Below the pieces are notes generated by a model. That model searched no databases and had not been told where the DNA came from. It saw nothing but the letters and a program-made list of their open reading frames with translations. Below, piece after piece: positions 12,901-37,875 of a stretch of DNA of 64,000 bases. Source of the stretch: Megalobrama amblycephala (taxonomy: Eukaryota > Chordata > Actinopteri > Cypriniformes > Xenocyprididae); contig NC_063054.1 of NCBI RefSeq assembly GCF_018812025.1, positions 34,041,396-34,105,395 of the forward strand. The letters are read 5' to 3'. Within the stretch, counting starts at the first letter, position 1. The number at the start of each line of letters is the position of its first letter. The translations under genes and the position numbers were made by a program.

Positions 12901-13966
12901 AATCAGTGCATTTCTAATTATGCCCCAAAATAGGCAGTTAAAAAAATTAATAAAAAAAAAAAAAAAATCTATGGGGTATTTTGAGCTGAAACTTCACAGA
13001 CACATTCATCTTCAGAACACAAATAAAGATCTTTTTAATGAAATCGGAGAGGTTTCTGGCCCTCCGTGGACAAGACACTTTGACTTCAAAAAGTTTAAGC
13101 AAACAAAAACAGAAGCTCAACTGAACCTGTATAACACAAGAATGAACCTCATTGGTTCTCGCATGTCAAGCAAACATGCTTGAGCTTCCGTTTACCACAA
13201 CTGATGTGAGTTGATGAATGTTTATATGTGAATAAAAGCCTAAATTCAATCTGTTCATCATATAAAGCGATCAAGTCTCTTCAGAAAATTTGGACTAAAC
13301 CACTCAATACATATGGATTAGTTTTACAATCTCTTTATGAACTTTTTGAAGCATCAAAGTGTCAGTTGCGCAGCTGTCAATGGAGGGACAAAAATCTCTC
13401 AGATTTCATTAAAAATATCTTCATTTGTGTTTCGAGGTCGATGAACAAAAGTCCTCGTGTTGTTCCAAAGTTACAGCTTTGGAACAACACGAGGACGAGT
13501 AAATAATGACAGAATTTTCAGTTTTGCATGAACTAACCCTTTAATATTGTGATGTCATACCTTTAATATTATCCCTGTAAAACTTGTTGCTTTCCTCTAC
13601 AGTGCTGAAGCCAGCATATTGCCTGATGGTCCAGGGTCGGTAGGTGTACATGGTGGGGTACGGCCCTCGGGTGAACGGGAAGACTCCAGGCAGCTCATCT
13701 TCCACCGCGGCCGTGTCCGTCTGAGTGTATACAGGTTTAATAGAGATGCCCTCTGGGGTCTTCCAGATTAGATCCTCTGGGTTTTTCCCTTTCAGCTGCT
13801 TCTTGGCCAGGGCAGCCCAGCCCTCATGGATCTTCGCTTCATCTCGGTGTGGGGCGGCGGTACGGAACTGTCTGGGGTGGCGCTGGGGGTCAAGGGTCGA
13901 GGATACAGACGCTCTCAGCAGTCGTCTGGCTGTCAAAGACACGCATGCCTTCCGTGCGGTCAACAT
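1139..13966 (-). CDS. mmut: Methylmalonyl-CoA mutase, mitochondrial (5' seven coding exons; 3' end off window)
   Basis: This is the adenosylcobalamin-dependent enzyme that isomerises (R)-methylmalonyl-CoA to succinyl-CoA in the mitochondrial matrix, the last step of propionate, odd-chain fatty acid and Val/Ile/Met/Thr breakdown. The coding join on the minus strand is 13966-13561, 11206-10839, 10354-10197, 8677-8506, 8212-7964, 6534-6423 and 1254-1139, which gives 527 codons in one frame. Residues 1-45 form an Arg/Ser-rich, acid-poor transit peptide ([15 protein letters not shown]...). The TIM-barrel substrate domain follows, with [53 protein letters not shown] and [10 protein letters not shown]. 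The residues matching human Tyr110, Arg228 and His265 are Tyr117, Arg235 and His272, all present. The last visible part is the linker after [14 protein letters not shown]. The C-terminal B12-binding domain (human protein 750 aa) must lie left of base 1. Identification is by strong recalled similarity to human MMUT. Confidence 0.97.
2325..2548 (+). repeat. Family-R interspersed repeat, fragment
   Basis: It contains the family core: cagtttctacaaaaac, agcagcacaactg, aaatcagcatattagaatg, atttctgaaggatcatgtga, cactgaagactggagtaatg, atgctgaaaatacagctttg. Other copies are at 22.1, 25.3, 31.5, 43.2-44.2, 50.6, 57.5 and 61.2-62.2 kb. Confidence 0.8.
5096..5155. repeat. (TA)n microsatellite
   Basis: About 29 uninterrupted TA units lie within mmut intron 6. 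Confidence 0.95.
6423..6534 (-). CDS. mmut: mmut coding exon 6
   Basis: The exon is 112 bp, from acceptor gtttag|TTCATC to donor TCAG|gtacca. It encodes [20 protein letters not shown], then [17 protein letters not shown]. It ends one base into a glycine codon completed by exon 7. Confidence 0.95.
6890..6921. repeat. (TA)n microsatellite
   Basis: About 15 TA units lie in mmut intron 5, in extremely AT-rich sequence. Confidence 0.9.
7160..7640. repeat. AT-rich tandem array, unit about 125-131 bp
   Basis: Four repeats of a unit contain tttatgtaacatgtataata, then tttgccatttaagtcattca and a variable (TTA)n tail. The aacatgtata marker recurs at 7201, 7332, 7457 and 7583. The array ends in (AAT)n/(ATT)n. 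It lies in mmut intron 5. Confidence 0.85.
7964..8212 (-). CDS. mmut: mmut coding exon 5
   Basis: The exon is 249 bp, exactly 83 codons, from acceptor cttcag|GACCC. It encodes [20 protein letters not shown], then [16 protein letters not shown] and [21 protein letters not shown] placed the donor at CTCAAT|gttcgt because it joins in phase 0 to exon 6 ([12 protein letters not shown], like human LK-LINEIEEMGG). The nearby alternative GTTC|gtacta would bring in a stop. Confidence 0.94.
8506..8677 (-). CDS. mmut: mmut coding exon 4
   Basis: The exon is 172 bp, from acceptor tctttag|ACTGTC to donor GAGCAG|gtactg. It encodes [17 protein letters not shown], then RRLWATLI and [18 protein letters not shown], matching the human protein almost residue for residue. 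It leaves at a codon boundary. Confidence 0.96.
8821..9326. mobile_element. MITE, AAAGGGTTAGTTCACCC family
   Basis: The termini are TTAAAGGGTTAGTTCACCC and GGGTGAACTAACCCTTTAA, a near-perfect inverted repeat around about 470 bp. The target-like TTAA occurs at both ends. It lies in mmut intron 3 and abuts a second MITE. Confidence 0.85.
9322..9633. mobile_element. Hairpin MITE (ATAGTTCACCC-type), about 310 bp
   Basis: It is almost fully palindromic. The left arm carries caagttgttccaaacctg, cacaaaagaagatatttt and cccattgacttccatagta. The right arm carries their complements and ends gggtgaactatcccttta. The centre is at about 9475. It resembles the short inverted-repeat elements described in teleosts (Angel-like); the family name is tentative. 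Confidence 0.8.
9640..10150. repeat. AT-rich low-complexity (TTA/AAT runs)
   Basis: Trinucleotide AAT/ATT runs (9940-9970 and 10020-10034 are clearest) fill mmut intron 3 up to exon 3. There is no coding signal. Confidence 0.8.
10197..10354 (-). CDS. mmut: mmut coding exon 3 (active-site histidine)
   Basis: The exon is 158 bp, from acceptor ttacag|AATATG to donor CCCAG|gttaac. It encodes [20 protein letters not shown] through TIDEFAPR. His272 in SGYH corresponds to the catalytic histidine (human His265). Confidence 0.96.
10839..11206 (-). CDS. mmut: mmut coding exon 2 (TIM-barrel core)
   Basis: The exon is 368 bp, from acceptor ttgcag|CGGGT to donor TCAAAG|gtacgg. It encodes residues 136-258, including [12 protein letters not shown], the DNPR loop and [13 protein letters not shown] with the candidate catalytic Arg235. 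It enters after one base of codon 136 and leaves at a codon boundary. Confidence 0.96.
11294..11739. mobile_element. MITE, AAAGGGTTAGTT family
   Basis: The left end is ttaaagggttagtttaccc; the right end is the decayed ggattaattatgcctttaa. The interior has gaaaattctgtcatcattt and tttcattaaaaatatcttt, as in the family. It lies in mmut intron 1. Confidence 0.7.
12065..13544. mobile_element. MITE of the AAAGGGTTAGTT family, split by an element-A insertion
   Basis: The left fragment 12065-12104 (ttagttcacccaaaaatgaa...ctgtcattaa) breaks at the family's internal TTAA. The right part resumes at about 13001 (cattcatcttcagaacacaa) and ends catgaactaaccctttaa at 13544. The interruption is element A. 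Confidence 0.75.
12101..13000 (+). mobile_element. TTAA-family element A, right end lost
   Basis: It starts TTAAAGGTGCCATCGAATTG and follows the intact copy at 49363 through gggtattttgagctgaaact and tcacagacacattca. At that point the last 70 or so bases and the right terminus are missing, and the host MITE sequence resumes. Confidence 0.8.
13561..13966 (-). CDS. mmut: mmut coding exon 1 (start codon, transit peptide, barrel start)
   Basis: The exon runs from the ATG at 13966-13964 to a GT donor at 13560-13559 (AAAG|gtatga) and ends one base into codon 136. It encodes the transit peptide, then the [19 protein letters not shown] segment shared with human MMUT, and the start of the substrate domain. 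The exon extends upstream as 5' UTR, probably to the acceptor at 14015-14017. Confidence 0.95.
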
Positions 13967-14014
13967 GTTGTGTGCATTGGGTATATGAGAGCGAGTTTAG
14001 TTACTCATGGGTAT
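13967..14014 (-). promoter_or_regulatory. mmut 5' UTR segment with two short upstream ORFs
   Basis: A plausible acceptor (ttttatcag|atacc) at 14015-14017 would start the second mmut exon at 14014. Between it and the main ATG are two upstream ATGs. One at 14008 reads M-S-N-stop. The other at 13977 reads five codons, then a TGA at 13962-13960, overlapping the main start in another frame. The UTR splice is inferred from splice motifs, not from transcripts. Confidence 0.45.
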
Positions 14015-14534
14015 CTGATAAAAAAGACATAAAAAGAAACAGGCTTATTAAAACACGTTATTATGCGTGTTAGTATTTGTGTGCATATATAAATAAGTAT
14101 ATAGTGATTAACATGTATTTACAAAGAGAAAGCAAAACTTTCAGAATACTGAAAGTCACCCATACAATGTTACGACTGTTATGACTAAAATTACCTTGTA
14201 AAGCCTCCACTAGCAAACATGTCATCAAACAGTAGCTGCCTATTATACTATAACATTTATATTACGTGACATTTATATTACCATTAATCAAAATATATTA
14301 GTAAATGTCACATTTAAGACCGTATACATCACTGACCATCAGCCACTTTCACTTTTTACCCATTAAAGTTTGCAAACTCACAGGCCTATTTAGATTATCC
14401 AGTTTAGAGCCTTTGCATACTGACAATATTTGATCATCTAGGACAGTGTTCGACAAAATAACACTTAAATACAAGCGGTGACATCAAAATGTTTTAAAAC
14501 AAAACCTATAAGAGCAAATCAAAAGCTATCTGAC

Positions 14535-14720
14535 CTTGCGTTCTTCTATTTACCAGACACTGACGACGACACACGCTGACTGGCGTACTGCGCTCCAGCC
14601 AATCACATTTAACAACAAACCAGAATCAGCCAATCAGCATCGGCTCTGATCCGGATGTGCAGTATATATCTTCACGGATGATGTTGAGGCTCTGAATCAA
14701 AGGTTCCGTTTAGTGTTTTC
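14535..14720 (-). promoter_or_regulatory. Probable mmut promoter and first non-coding exon
   Basis: This is a GC-richer island in AT-rich surroundings, just upstream of mmut. It has two CCAAT boxes at 14599-14603 and 14630-14634, 31 bp apart (NF-Y-like spacing), and no obvious TATA box. Candidate donors for a 5' UTR exon are at 14553-14552 (GTCTG|gtaaat) and 14534-14533 (GCAAG|gtcaga). The transcription start cannot be fixed from sequence. Confidence 0.45.
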
Positions 14721-15639
14721 TAAATATTCGGGTTTTTTGCGTGTGTGTGTCTGGATAAGACCCGGCAATAAATGAGTTCAAGTTATAGTGATATATTATA
14801 ATTAGTATAGTTTAGTTATATAGTGAGATGCGTCACCAATTTTTATTTTGACGGTCTTAAAATCTTTATTTATTTAATTTTTTTTTGTATGTAACCCTCT
14901 GTTTTTTTGTTTATTATTGTATAGTATTGTTCATTATTGTCTTGTTAATTTGTTATTATTGCATTAAAAAAATCGTTATGTTACCTCAATTCCAGCAGGT
15001 GGTGACATATGCCAAGTTATATGTATATATCTATATACTGCAGGTTTTTTTTTGTTTTGTTTTTTTGTTATTATTACAGTTTATATAATGACCTGCAAAC
15101 CTGCAGTTACTCTGTTTAAATATAGTGTCTTTGCACAAATGTAATGCATTATCACTAATTAAAATATGCATTATGAAACATCAGACTACAGTGTAAGGCT
15201 ATAACGCCATTTTATTACATAATTTAGTGATGATATTCTATTCTTTTTTCACTTTAAAACACTCCTAGATTGTCTATGGCCATAACATGTTCATATAATC
15301 TTTCCTTGTTTCATATATGTTCATGAAATGTTTCATAAATGTTATGTATACAAATTGTGCAAGAAATCAAGAAGTTAATATTATATAAACAAGTAATTTT
15401 TTTAGATTTTAAAAACATTTTAATATTTTTCAGGCAATTTAATGTTTATTATATGAGAGAAAAACACAGAAAGGTTAATGGAAAATGTAATGTCTTGCCT
15501 CCAAGTTATGAAACGCCACATATTCTTATCTCCTGCTCGCTCTTATCTTACACAGTAGCAGGAGAACATATAATAATGCGGCATCATTACACTGTTAGTG
15601 TAACAGATCCAATTACATCATCATCACAAAGATTTCCAA
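14721..15639. other. Spacer between mmut promoter and fkbp1b 3' end
   Basis: This is AT-rich sequence with T-runs. I see no exon, RNA gene or recognised repeat in it. The longest open stretch (15339-15671 plus) has no family resemblance and overlaps the inferred fkbp1b poly(A) region. Confidence 0.5.
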
Positions 15640-16277
15640 GAGTTCAAAGGTCTTTATTAAGAGCAAGTTGATAAAATGTTCATTGAAGCCAAAGCACTCC
15701 ATCGTACATATTCAGTTTGTTCCACGTCTCATTGTAATAGATCTGAATGAGACTTACAGCTAATGTTTATAAGGGACAGATTTATATATAAAATATATAG
15801 TAAATACAGTAACATTATCATTTTATCATATGCATTCAGCAGGATATACTTTTATCAAAAGTGGCAATGCAGACAGTGGTTGTTAATGCCCCTCAGAATA
15901 CAGAATTATACCCTTCTGTAAAATTCTAACCCTACTAAATTCAGCAAGGCAGTGGATTCAGTCTGGTACAAATTAAAATACTGATTTAATGATTCTATTG
16001 TATTCACATATTTTCAGAAAAATGTAGTATGAAAAATACTACATTTATAAAATAAAAACAAAACACTTTGCATGAAAACGAGATGCCAAAATAGTGTTAA
16101 GGTTGTGTGTAGAAAAGATTTAAAGTAACTAAACAGTGTCTACATATTGCATTTGTTGGCAAAAAACACAAAAGATGATGCCTAGAGTGTTTAGATGAAG
16201 AAGGTTTTGTTGGTGGGGCGAGGACTAGTGTTTTTCCTTCTCCGTTTGAGGACTTCAGCCCTGTAAAAGCTAGTGGT
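15640..16277 (-). other. fkbp1b: fkbp1b 3' UTR with candidate poly(A) signal
   Basis: This stretch below the stop codon has no coding potential. A reverse-strand AATAAA hexamer (plus-strand TTTATT) at 15653-15658 is the best candidate polyadenylation signal, giving a 3' UTR of about 0.6 kb. The endpoint is inferred. Confidence 0.4.
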
Positions 16278-32592
<16,315 letters not shown>

Positions 32593-33060
32593 TCTGTTCG
32601 CGAGGATAGATCCTACAGTAGTGAGACAGTGAGAGAGAGACTGTGAGACAGCAGCGCTGCTGCACTCCGCCCACTGTCATATCAGTCTAACTGTATGCGC
32701 GATGGTCTGTAACCCGTGCCCGTGGTGAAACATTAGACAAATTCCGTTGCGATGACCTCAATTTTTATGAGATTTTGGAAAAGTGTGCTGTGCAACATCT
32801 ATTAACGGCACTTATCAAATATTTTGTGCATATGTCTTATCGCAGTTCTTGACTTTGTTTGTTTGAAGTTCAATAATAATAATAATAACATCTTTATCGT
32901 TATGTTTACCATCTTTGAACTCGCCCTTTAAAACGAACTGTTCGAAAGAATCGATTCGCGGAAATGAATCAGAGTTTGAGCGTGTGTGAACTACAACTCC
33001 CAGAATGCCCGAATCATGCTCTTTCCGTTTGTCCATGACTTCAAATGTCTCCGCGGGGAA
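32593..33060. promoter_or_regulatory. Bidirectional promoter shared by fkbp1b and wdcp
   Basis: Under 600 bp separates the fkbp1b start codon (minus) from the end of the putative first wdcp exon (plus). The interval is CpG-containing and TATA-poor (for example tcgattcgcg, ctccgcgggg), with an Inr-rich GAGAGA tract near 32630. It contains one ZNF143/THAP11-type element at 32990-33008. FKBP1B and WDCP are, to my knowledge, also head-to-head in human. Promoter extent and start sites are inferred. Confidence 0.65.
32990..33008 (+). promoter_or_regulatory. ZNF143 (Staf)/THAP11-type binding site
   Basis: ACTACAACTCCCAGAATGC is a full match to the long ZNF143-associated consensus ACTACAAYTCCCAGMATGC. 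That element is typical of vertebrate housekeeping and bidirectional promoters. It sits just upstream of the wdcp first exon. Confidence 0.75.
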
Positions 33061-33145
33061 ATGTGGACACAGCTAAAGTTTACGTGATTTTTTTTTCTCT
33101 CTGTGGAGTTGCCATGGTTTCCGCAGTGTTGTCAATAGCACGATG
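33050..33145 (+). other. wdcp: Probable wdcp 5' UTR exon 1, start of an upstream ORF
   Basis: A donor at 33146 (CACGATG|gtatgt) pairs with the acceptor at 34795. An upstream ATG at 33114 opens a 26-codon reading frame that crosses this junction and stops at 34842-34844, well before the main start. The 5' boundary is unknown and the splice is inferred from motifs. Confidence 0.5.
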
Positions 33146-34795
33146 GTATGTTTGTAATATTACCTTCTGAAAGTGCTGTTTTGCTATTCATCTTATATTT
33201 TTCCTTTTAATTTTCAGGATTGTTCTAGAGTACATGCTAGCATGTGGGGTTGCGTCAATACATGTGAATAAAATAGTTTCGCGAACGCACCTTACAGAGA
33301 AATTAGTCAGATCATAGCTGTTTTTGCCAGAGTATGATACAGTTATTGTTACTACTTTAAATTTCAACCTCAAACAATGAATATTTTTGTGGTCTAACTA
33401 TGGTTACCATGGTAACTTTTAGTAAGGGGTTATTTTGTGGTATCGATGTCCATTTTTTAAAGTGACATTTATATGATTCTTTTCAGTCTTTACTTATTTA
33501 TGTCTGTTATGATAAACTGAATTCCCATTACACAAATTAGTGACCATAGTTTTTTTAAAATATAATTTGAATTCAGTTGTTTTTACTACAAGTTGCATTA
33601 AATAATTAATTATTGATTGTTTAATTACCATGCTAGCTTATTCAAAGTCACAACAGTTTTATAATTGTAGCTAAATTAAAGGTACAATATGTAAGATTTT
33701 AGCAGTAAAATATCCATAAACCTCTAGGCCAGTGTTATATATTTTGTTCACTTGAGTACTTACAATATCCCAAATGTTTGCAACTATTTGTAAATTGTGA
33801 GAAAATTGCAATTTTACCCAAGGCTCCGGGACGTGTGAGGAGTCGCCTGTCAATTGCGTCATACCCGTGTTATCCTCGGTTTCCATGGAAACACCAAAGA
33901 CGCTTTAATATATTGCATGTTTTAATAGGCAAGGGAACAACTGATTGGATATATTTATAGACAGAAAAGTAATTATTGTTATATAGCTCAACACGTTTAG
34001 TCTTATTGTTTAAATCTAATTTTCTTGATTTTTTGCAAGTACCATGCTTTACCATGCCTCAGAGAAAAACTATTTTGTCAAGTAGCTAACATAGCATAAT
34101 CAGATGCAGCTTTATTTTTAGTAACAGTAATACAGAATTTTCTCCATCATACAATATGTTTTAAAATGAATTGAATGCCATTTATCAACACAAGCCATCG
34201 AGCATTTAATATGATATTCTAAAATCGATCTATCTTACTGCAGAGTGTCTCAAACAAGTGTCTCACAGCAGCCGCCGAGTGAACGCACAGAGTAACATTA
34301 TAACATCATTTTCAACACACTCAAATGTATCTAATATGATAAACAGAGCTGCATTACCTCATACTCATGACTGGAATAGCGGAAGCGGCGTCGGCGACTG
34401 TGTCATAATAAAAGTTCCGCTGCTTGCGGCGTGTGTTGCTTAATCGCTCCAGCGGCCTCGTTCAGCTCCCACAACACTCGGTCCTGCTCTGCTTCATACT
34501 ACAGTAACGTTAATCACATCCATGAATATGATTCCCGAGTCCTATCCCGATTGTTTCAACCGGCTGTGATGTGAAGACCACATGTCCCAAGATTCTGCAC
34601 TCAAACTTGCCGTCATCAAGCTGCGCCTTTGTTTTGAATAGGCCTCTAGCGGATATAAATCTTACATATTGCACCTTTAACTTACCATAGTAATGTTTTT
34701 GTAAGAGACTGTTTTTGATATCAGCATATATTTTCCAAAGTGACATTTCAGTCTTTGCATATGTCTTGTCTTGCATATATTTTTGTGTATTTCAG
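33146..34795 (+). other. Inferred first wdcp intron
   Basis: It lies between donor cgatg|gtatgt and acceptor atttcag|gcctg. Most of it (33676-34680) is a single TTAA-flanked transposable element. The first 530 bp is AT-rich with no feature I recognise. Confidence 0.5.
33676..34680. mobile_element. TTAA-flanked element B (AGGTACAATATGTAAGATTT termini), 1.0 kb
   Basis: The left end is TTAAAGGTACAATATGTAAG; the right end is CTTACATATTGCACCTTTAA. This is a 20-bp inverted repeat with one mismatch, and the match continues inward (aggcctctag... / cctctaggcc). There is no transposase, so it is non-autonomous. Confidence 0.85.
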
Positions 34796-35072
34796 GCCTG
34801 GGGCAGAAAAAAGACATAGCATCCAAACTCAGAGGGTTTTATGACGTCGGGGGTCGTGTCAGCCTAATCTGGTCATCCTTGAGTGGAGCCTCAGTCAGGC
34901 CAATAGGATTAGAGAGTGAGGGAAGAGGCTTTACCTATTCTTGGAGTATGTGATGGCAGTCTTCTCATACTGAAGCACAGAGTTACATCTATCTTTCAAT
35001 TCTGACTCAAAAACCCTTTCCTGCATGACTGGGAACATTATTTTCCTTTCCATTGGAGAAAGTGAGCCAAGC
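34796..35072 (+). other. wdcp: wdcp 5' UTR part of exon 2
   Basis: This runs from acceptor tatttcag| to the preferred start codon. It contains several short upstream ATGs (34840, 34947, 34952) and the in-frame ATG at 35025, which would extend the protein by 16 residues with no human counterpart that I recall. Confidence 0.55.
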
Positions 35073-36956
35073 ATGGAGCTAGGAAAAGCCAAACTTCTGA
35101 GAACAGGGTTAAACACCCTACACCAAGCCATTCACCCGGTGCACGGAATAGCCTGGACGGACGGTAAGCAGGTCTGTCTCACGTCCTTGTATTCTGTCGA
35201 CGGTGAGCCCAAATTTGGCGACACCAATGTCATTGGACAATTCGAACACGTCTTGGGACTCTTCTGGGGGCCGTTGTGCTGCTCCGGGTCACCGGCGTTG
35301 CTTGCCGTGCAGCATAAGAAGCACATCACGGTCTGGCAACTTCAGCTGAGCACTTTGGAGCAGAACAAACTCTTGTGCACGCAGACCTGCGAAATGAGCG
35401 AGCCGTTCCCATTGCTGTCCCAAGGATGTGTCTGGCATCCCAAAATGGACATCTTAGCTGTTTTGACCAAGCGAGACGCCTCGGTTTTGTTTTCCGTGCG
35501 GGTTGATAATCGTCGTGTGAAGGCTGACATCAAGGGCGGCGGTCTGATCCATTGTGCCTGCTGGACTAAGGATGGAAACCGTCTGGTGGTTGCCATCGGT
35601 AGCGCATTGCACTCGTACATTTGGAACGACATCCAAAAGAGCCTGGTGGCATGTTCCTTCTGCCCTGTTTTCGATGTAGGTGGGTATATCTGCGCCATCG
35701 AGTCCACCGACGAGGCTCAAGTGGCTGTAGCAACTGAACTTCCGCTTGATAAAATTTGCGGGCTAAATGCGGGCATCGCCTTTGACCTGCCAAATGAGTC
35801 AGAGGCATCGACTTGTCGTCCTTCTCCCGTTTTGACAGTGGATGCAGACTATTATGTGGACTCTAGACGAAGATCATGTGATTCTGAACGCTTGGGACAC
35901 GGCTCTTCATCCGGACCGATAGATCTAACACACCTTCTCGCCAAACACAGGAAATCAGACCCGAGCCCTCTCATTCACTTGAGGCGGCGGGATCATTTGA
36001 CGGGAAATGGTCAGGACTCGTCACATTTGATTCTAGTGACGTACGAACGCAAGGTCACCACTACAAGGAAGGTCAGCATCCCTGGCATCTTGGTTCCTGA
36101 CATCATTGCATTCGATCCGAGCGGGAGCACAGTAGCCGTGGCGTCGAACACGTGCAACATGATCCTTGTGTACTGTATCACAGATTCTTCCATGCCCAAC
36201 GTGCAACAGATCCAGCTGCAAAAGAATGAGAGGCCCAAAGGGGTGTGCTTTTTTACCAACAAGATGTTGCTCTTTATGATTGGCCGGCAGAAGTCCAATG
36301 ATCCGGCTTTCCTCCCCTCCTCCAATACGGACAAGTACATCTTGAGGCTAATAGCCAAGGAGCTGGTATTTGACGAGGACAGTGCCACCCCGGTGGTTCC
36401 CAAGTCCGAGCCGCCAAGCCAACAACATCATGGGATTAGACGTCATTCTGAGAACTTTTCTAAAGAGGACCGTCTATCAATTAAGGATCTAATACTTCCC
36501 GGAGGCTCTGTAATTGTTTCGCCATCCAGTCGGAGAAAACTAATCGAGGAGGTACGCAGCTCAGAGTTGAGCCCTGTGGCAAGCTCCGCCGACTTCTCAG
36601 ATAGAGCATCCAGTGCCTCCTCCATTACTCTAGAAAACTACGATATGGATCACATCAGCCGCATGACCACGCTTGCCGTAGCCGGTCAGGGTAGCCGGGA
36701 TTCCAGTCGGCCGTGTTCTCCCAGGTACGAGGCCTCGGAAAAGTCGTACTCCGATGCCACCCCGCCAAAGAACAGCTTTCAGTCCAAAGAGAAGAACCTG
36801 GAGCAGCTGACGCAGAACATGGAGAGGATTTTCACCCGATTTGCTGACGTCCAGCAGTGCCTCTCAGAAATCAGAGACTTCACCCAGAACGGCAAAAAGA
36901 TCGCATGCAGTTATCCGTCTGCTTATGAACCGCAATACGTGCACATTACGTGTCAG
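35073..36956 (+). CDS. wdcp: wdcp coding exon 1 (large WD-domain exon)
   Basis: This single open exon of 628 codons ends TGTCAG|gtatga at a codon boundary (YVHITCQ). The non-coding part starts at 34796 after the acceptor tatttcag. One large exon carrying most of the protein matches my recollection of the mammalian gene. Confidence 0.96.
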
Positions 36957-37835
36957 GTATGAAATGATTTTCTAAACTTTTCTAAGTCTGCACTTCAACA
37001 AGGAAAGTTTGCTGTCTTCATTTTTCTACTACAGAAGAGTGCTAATCTGTTGATTTTATTTAATTAATTGGGTCCCAATTTATATTAAGTGGCCTTAACT
37101 ACTATGTACTTACATTTAAATTAATCATTTGATACAATGCACTTATTGTGTACATACATGTTTTTACATTGTACTTATATTTTAAAAACACCTGCATGTA
37201 ATTACATCTGTAATTAATTTCTGTATTTACACTTATAATTACACTGTTGACCCATCCCTTACACCTTACCCCTACCCTTAAACCTACCCATACCACCAAA
37301 GCTTTCCCTAACCTTACCCGTATCCCACCTCAATAGCAGCAAAAGTGTTTTACAATTCAATATGAACCCAATAAGTACATTGTACTTATTTTTTGATGTA
37401 AGTACATAGTAGTTAAGGCCACTTAATATAAAGTGGGACCATTAATTGCATAAAGAATTCTATTCGCAGCATTGTATTGAAAAACCATCTTGTCCAACAA
37501 TCTCAATATGCAAATTCTCTCAAACAACAATATGCTACATATTGTGTGAATAATTTAGAATGCTAAAATTTGTATTAGAATAATTTTAATAATTATAATT
37601 TATATTACTAATAAATGTAATAATTATTATTATTATTATGATTAAATTTAATATTATAACTTATAAATAATCTAAATTATAATTTATATAAATTATAACA
37701 ATATTTATTATTATTATTATTATTATTTTCAATAATTTACAATACAATAATTTATAAAGTTAATGTAAACATTATAATATCAGAGCACCCTAATAATTGA
37801 TTATGGCATTTGTTGTCAACCGTTTTCATTGTCAA

Positions 37836-37875
<40 letters not shown>

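Noticed and set aside
15339..15671. 110-aa plus-strand open frame between mmut and fkbp1b
   Set aside because: It has AT-rich composition and no family resemblance, and it overlaps the inferred fkbp1b poly(A) region on the opposite strand.
35025..35072. Upstream in-frame ATG adding MTGNIIFLSIGESEPS to Wdcp
   Set aside because: Human WDCP starts at the MELGK equivalent, and the extra residues have no counterpart I know. It is kept only as an alternative start.
35342..36403. Long minus-strand open frames opposite wdcp exon 1
   Set aside because: They are shadows of a GC-rich coding exon. The plus-strand frame matches WDCP throughout.
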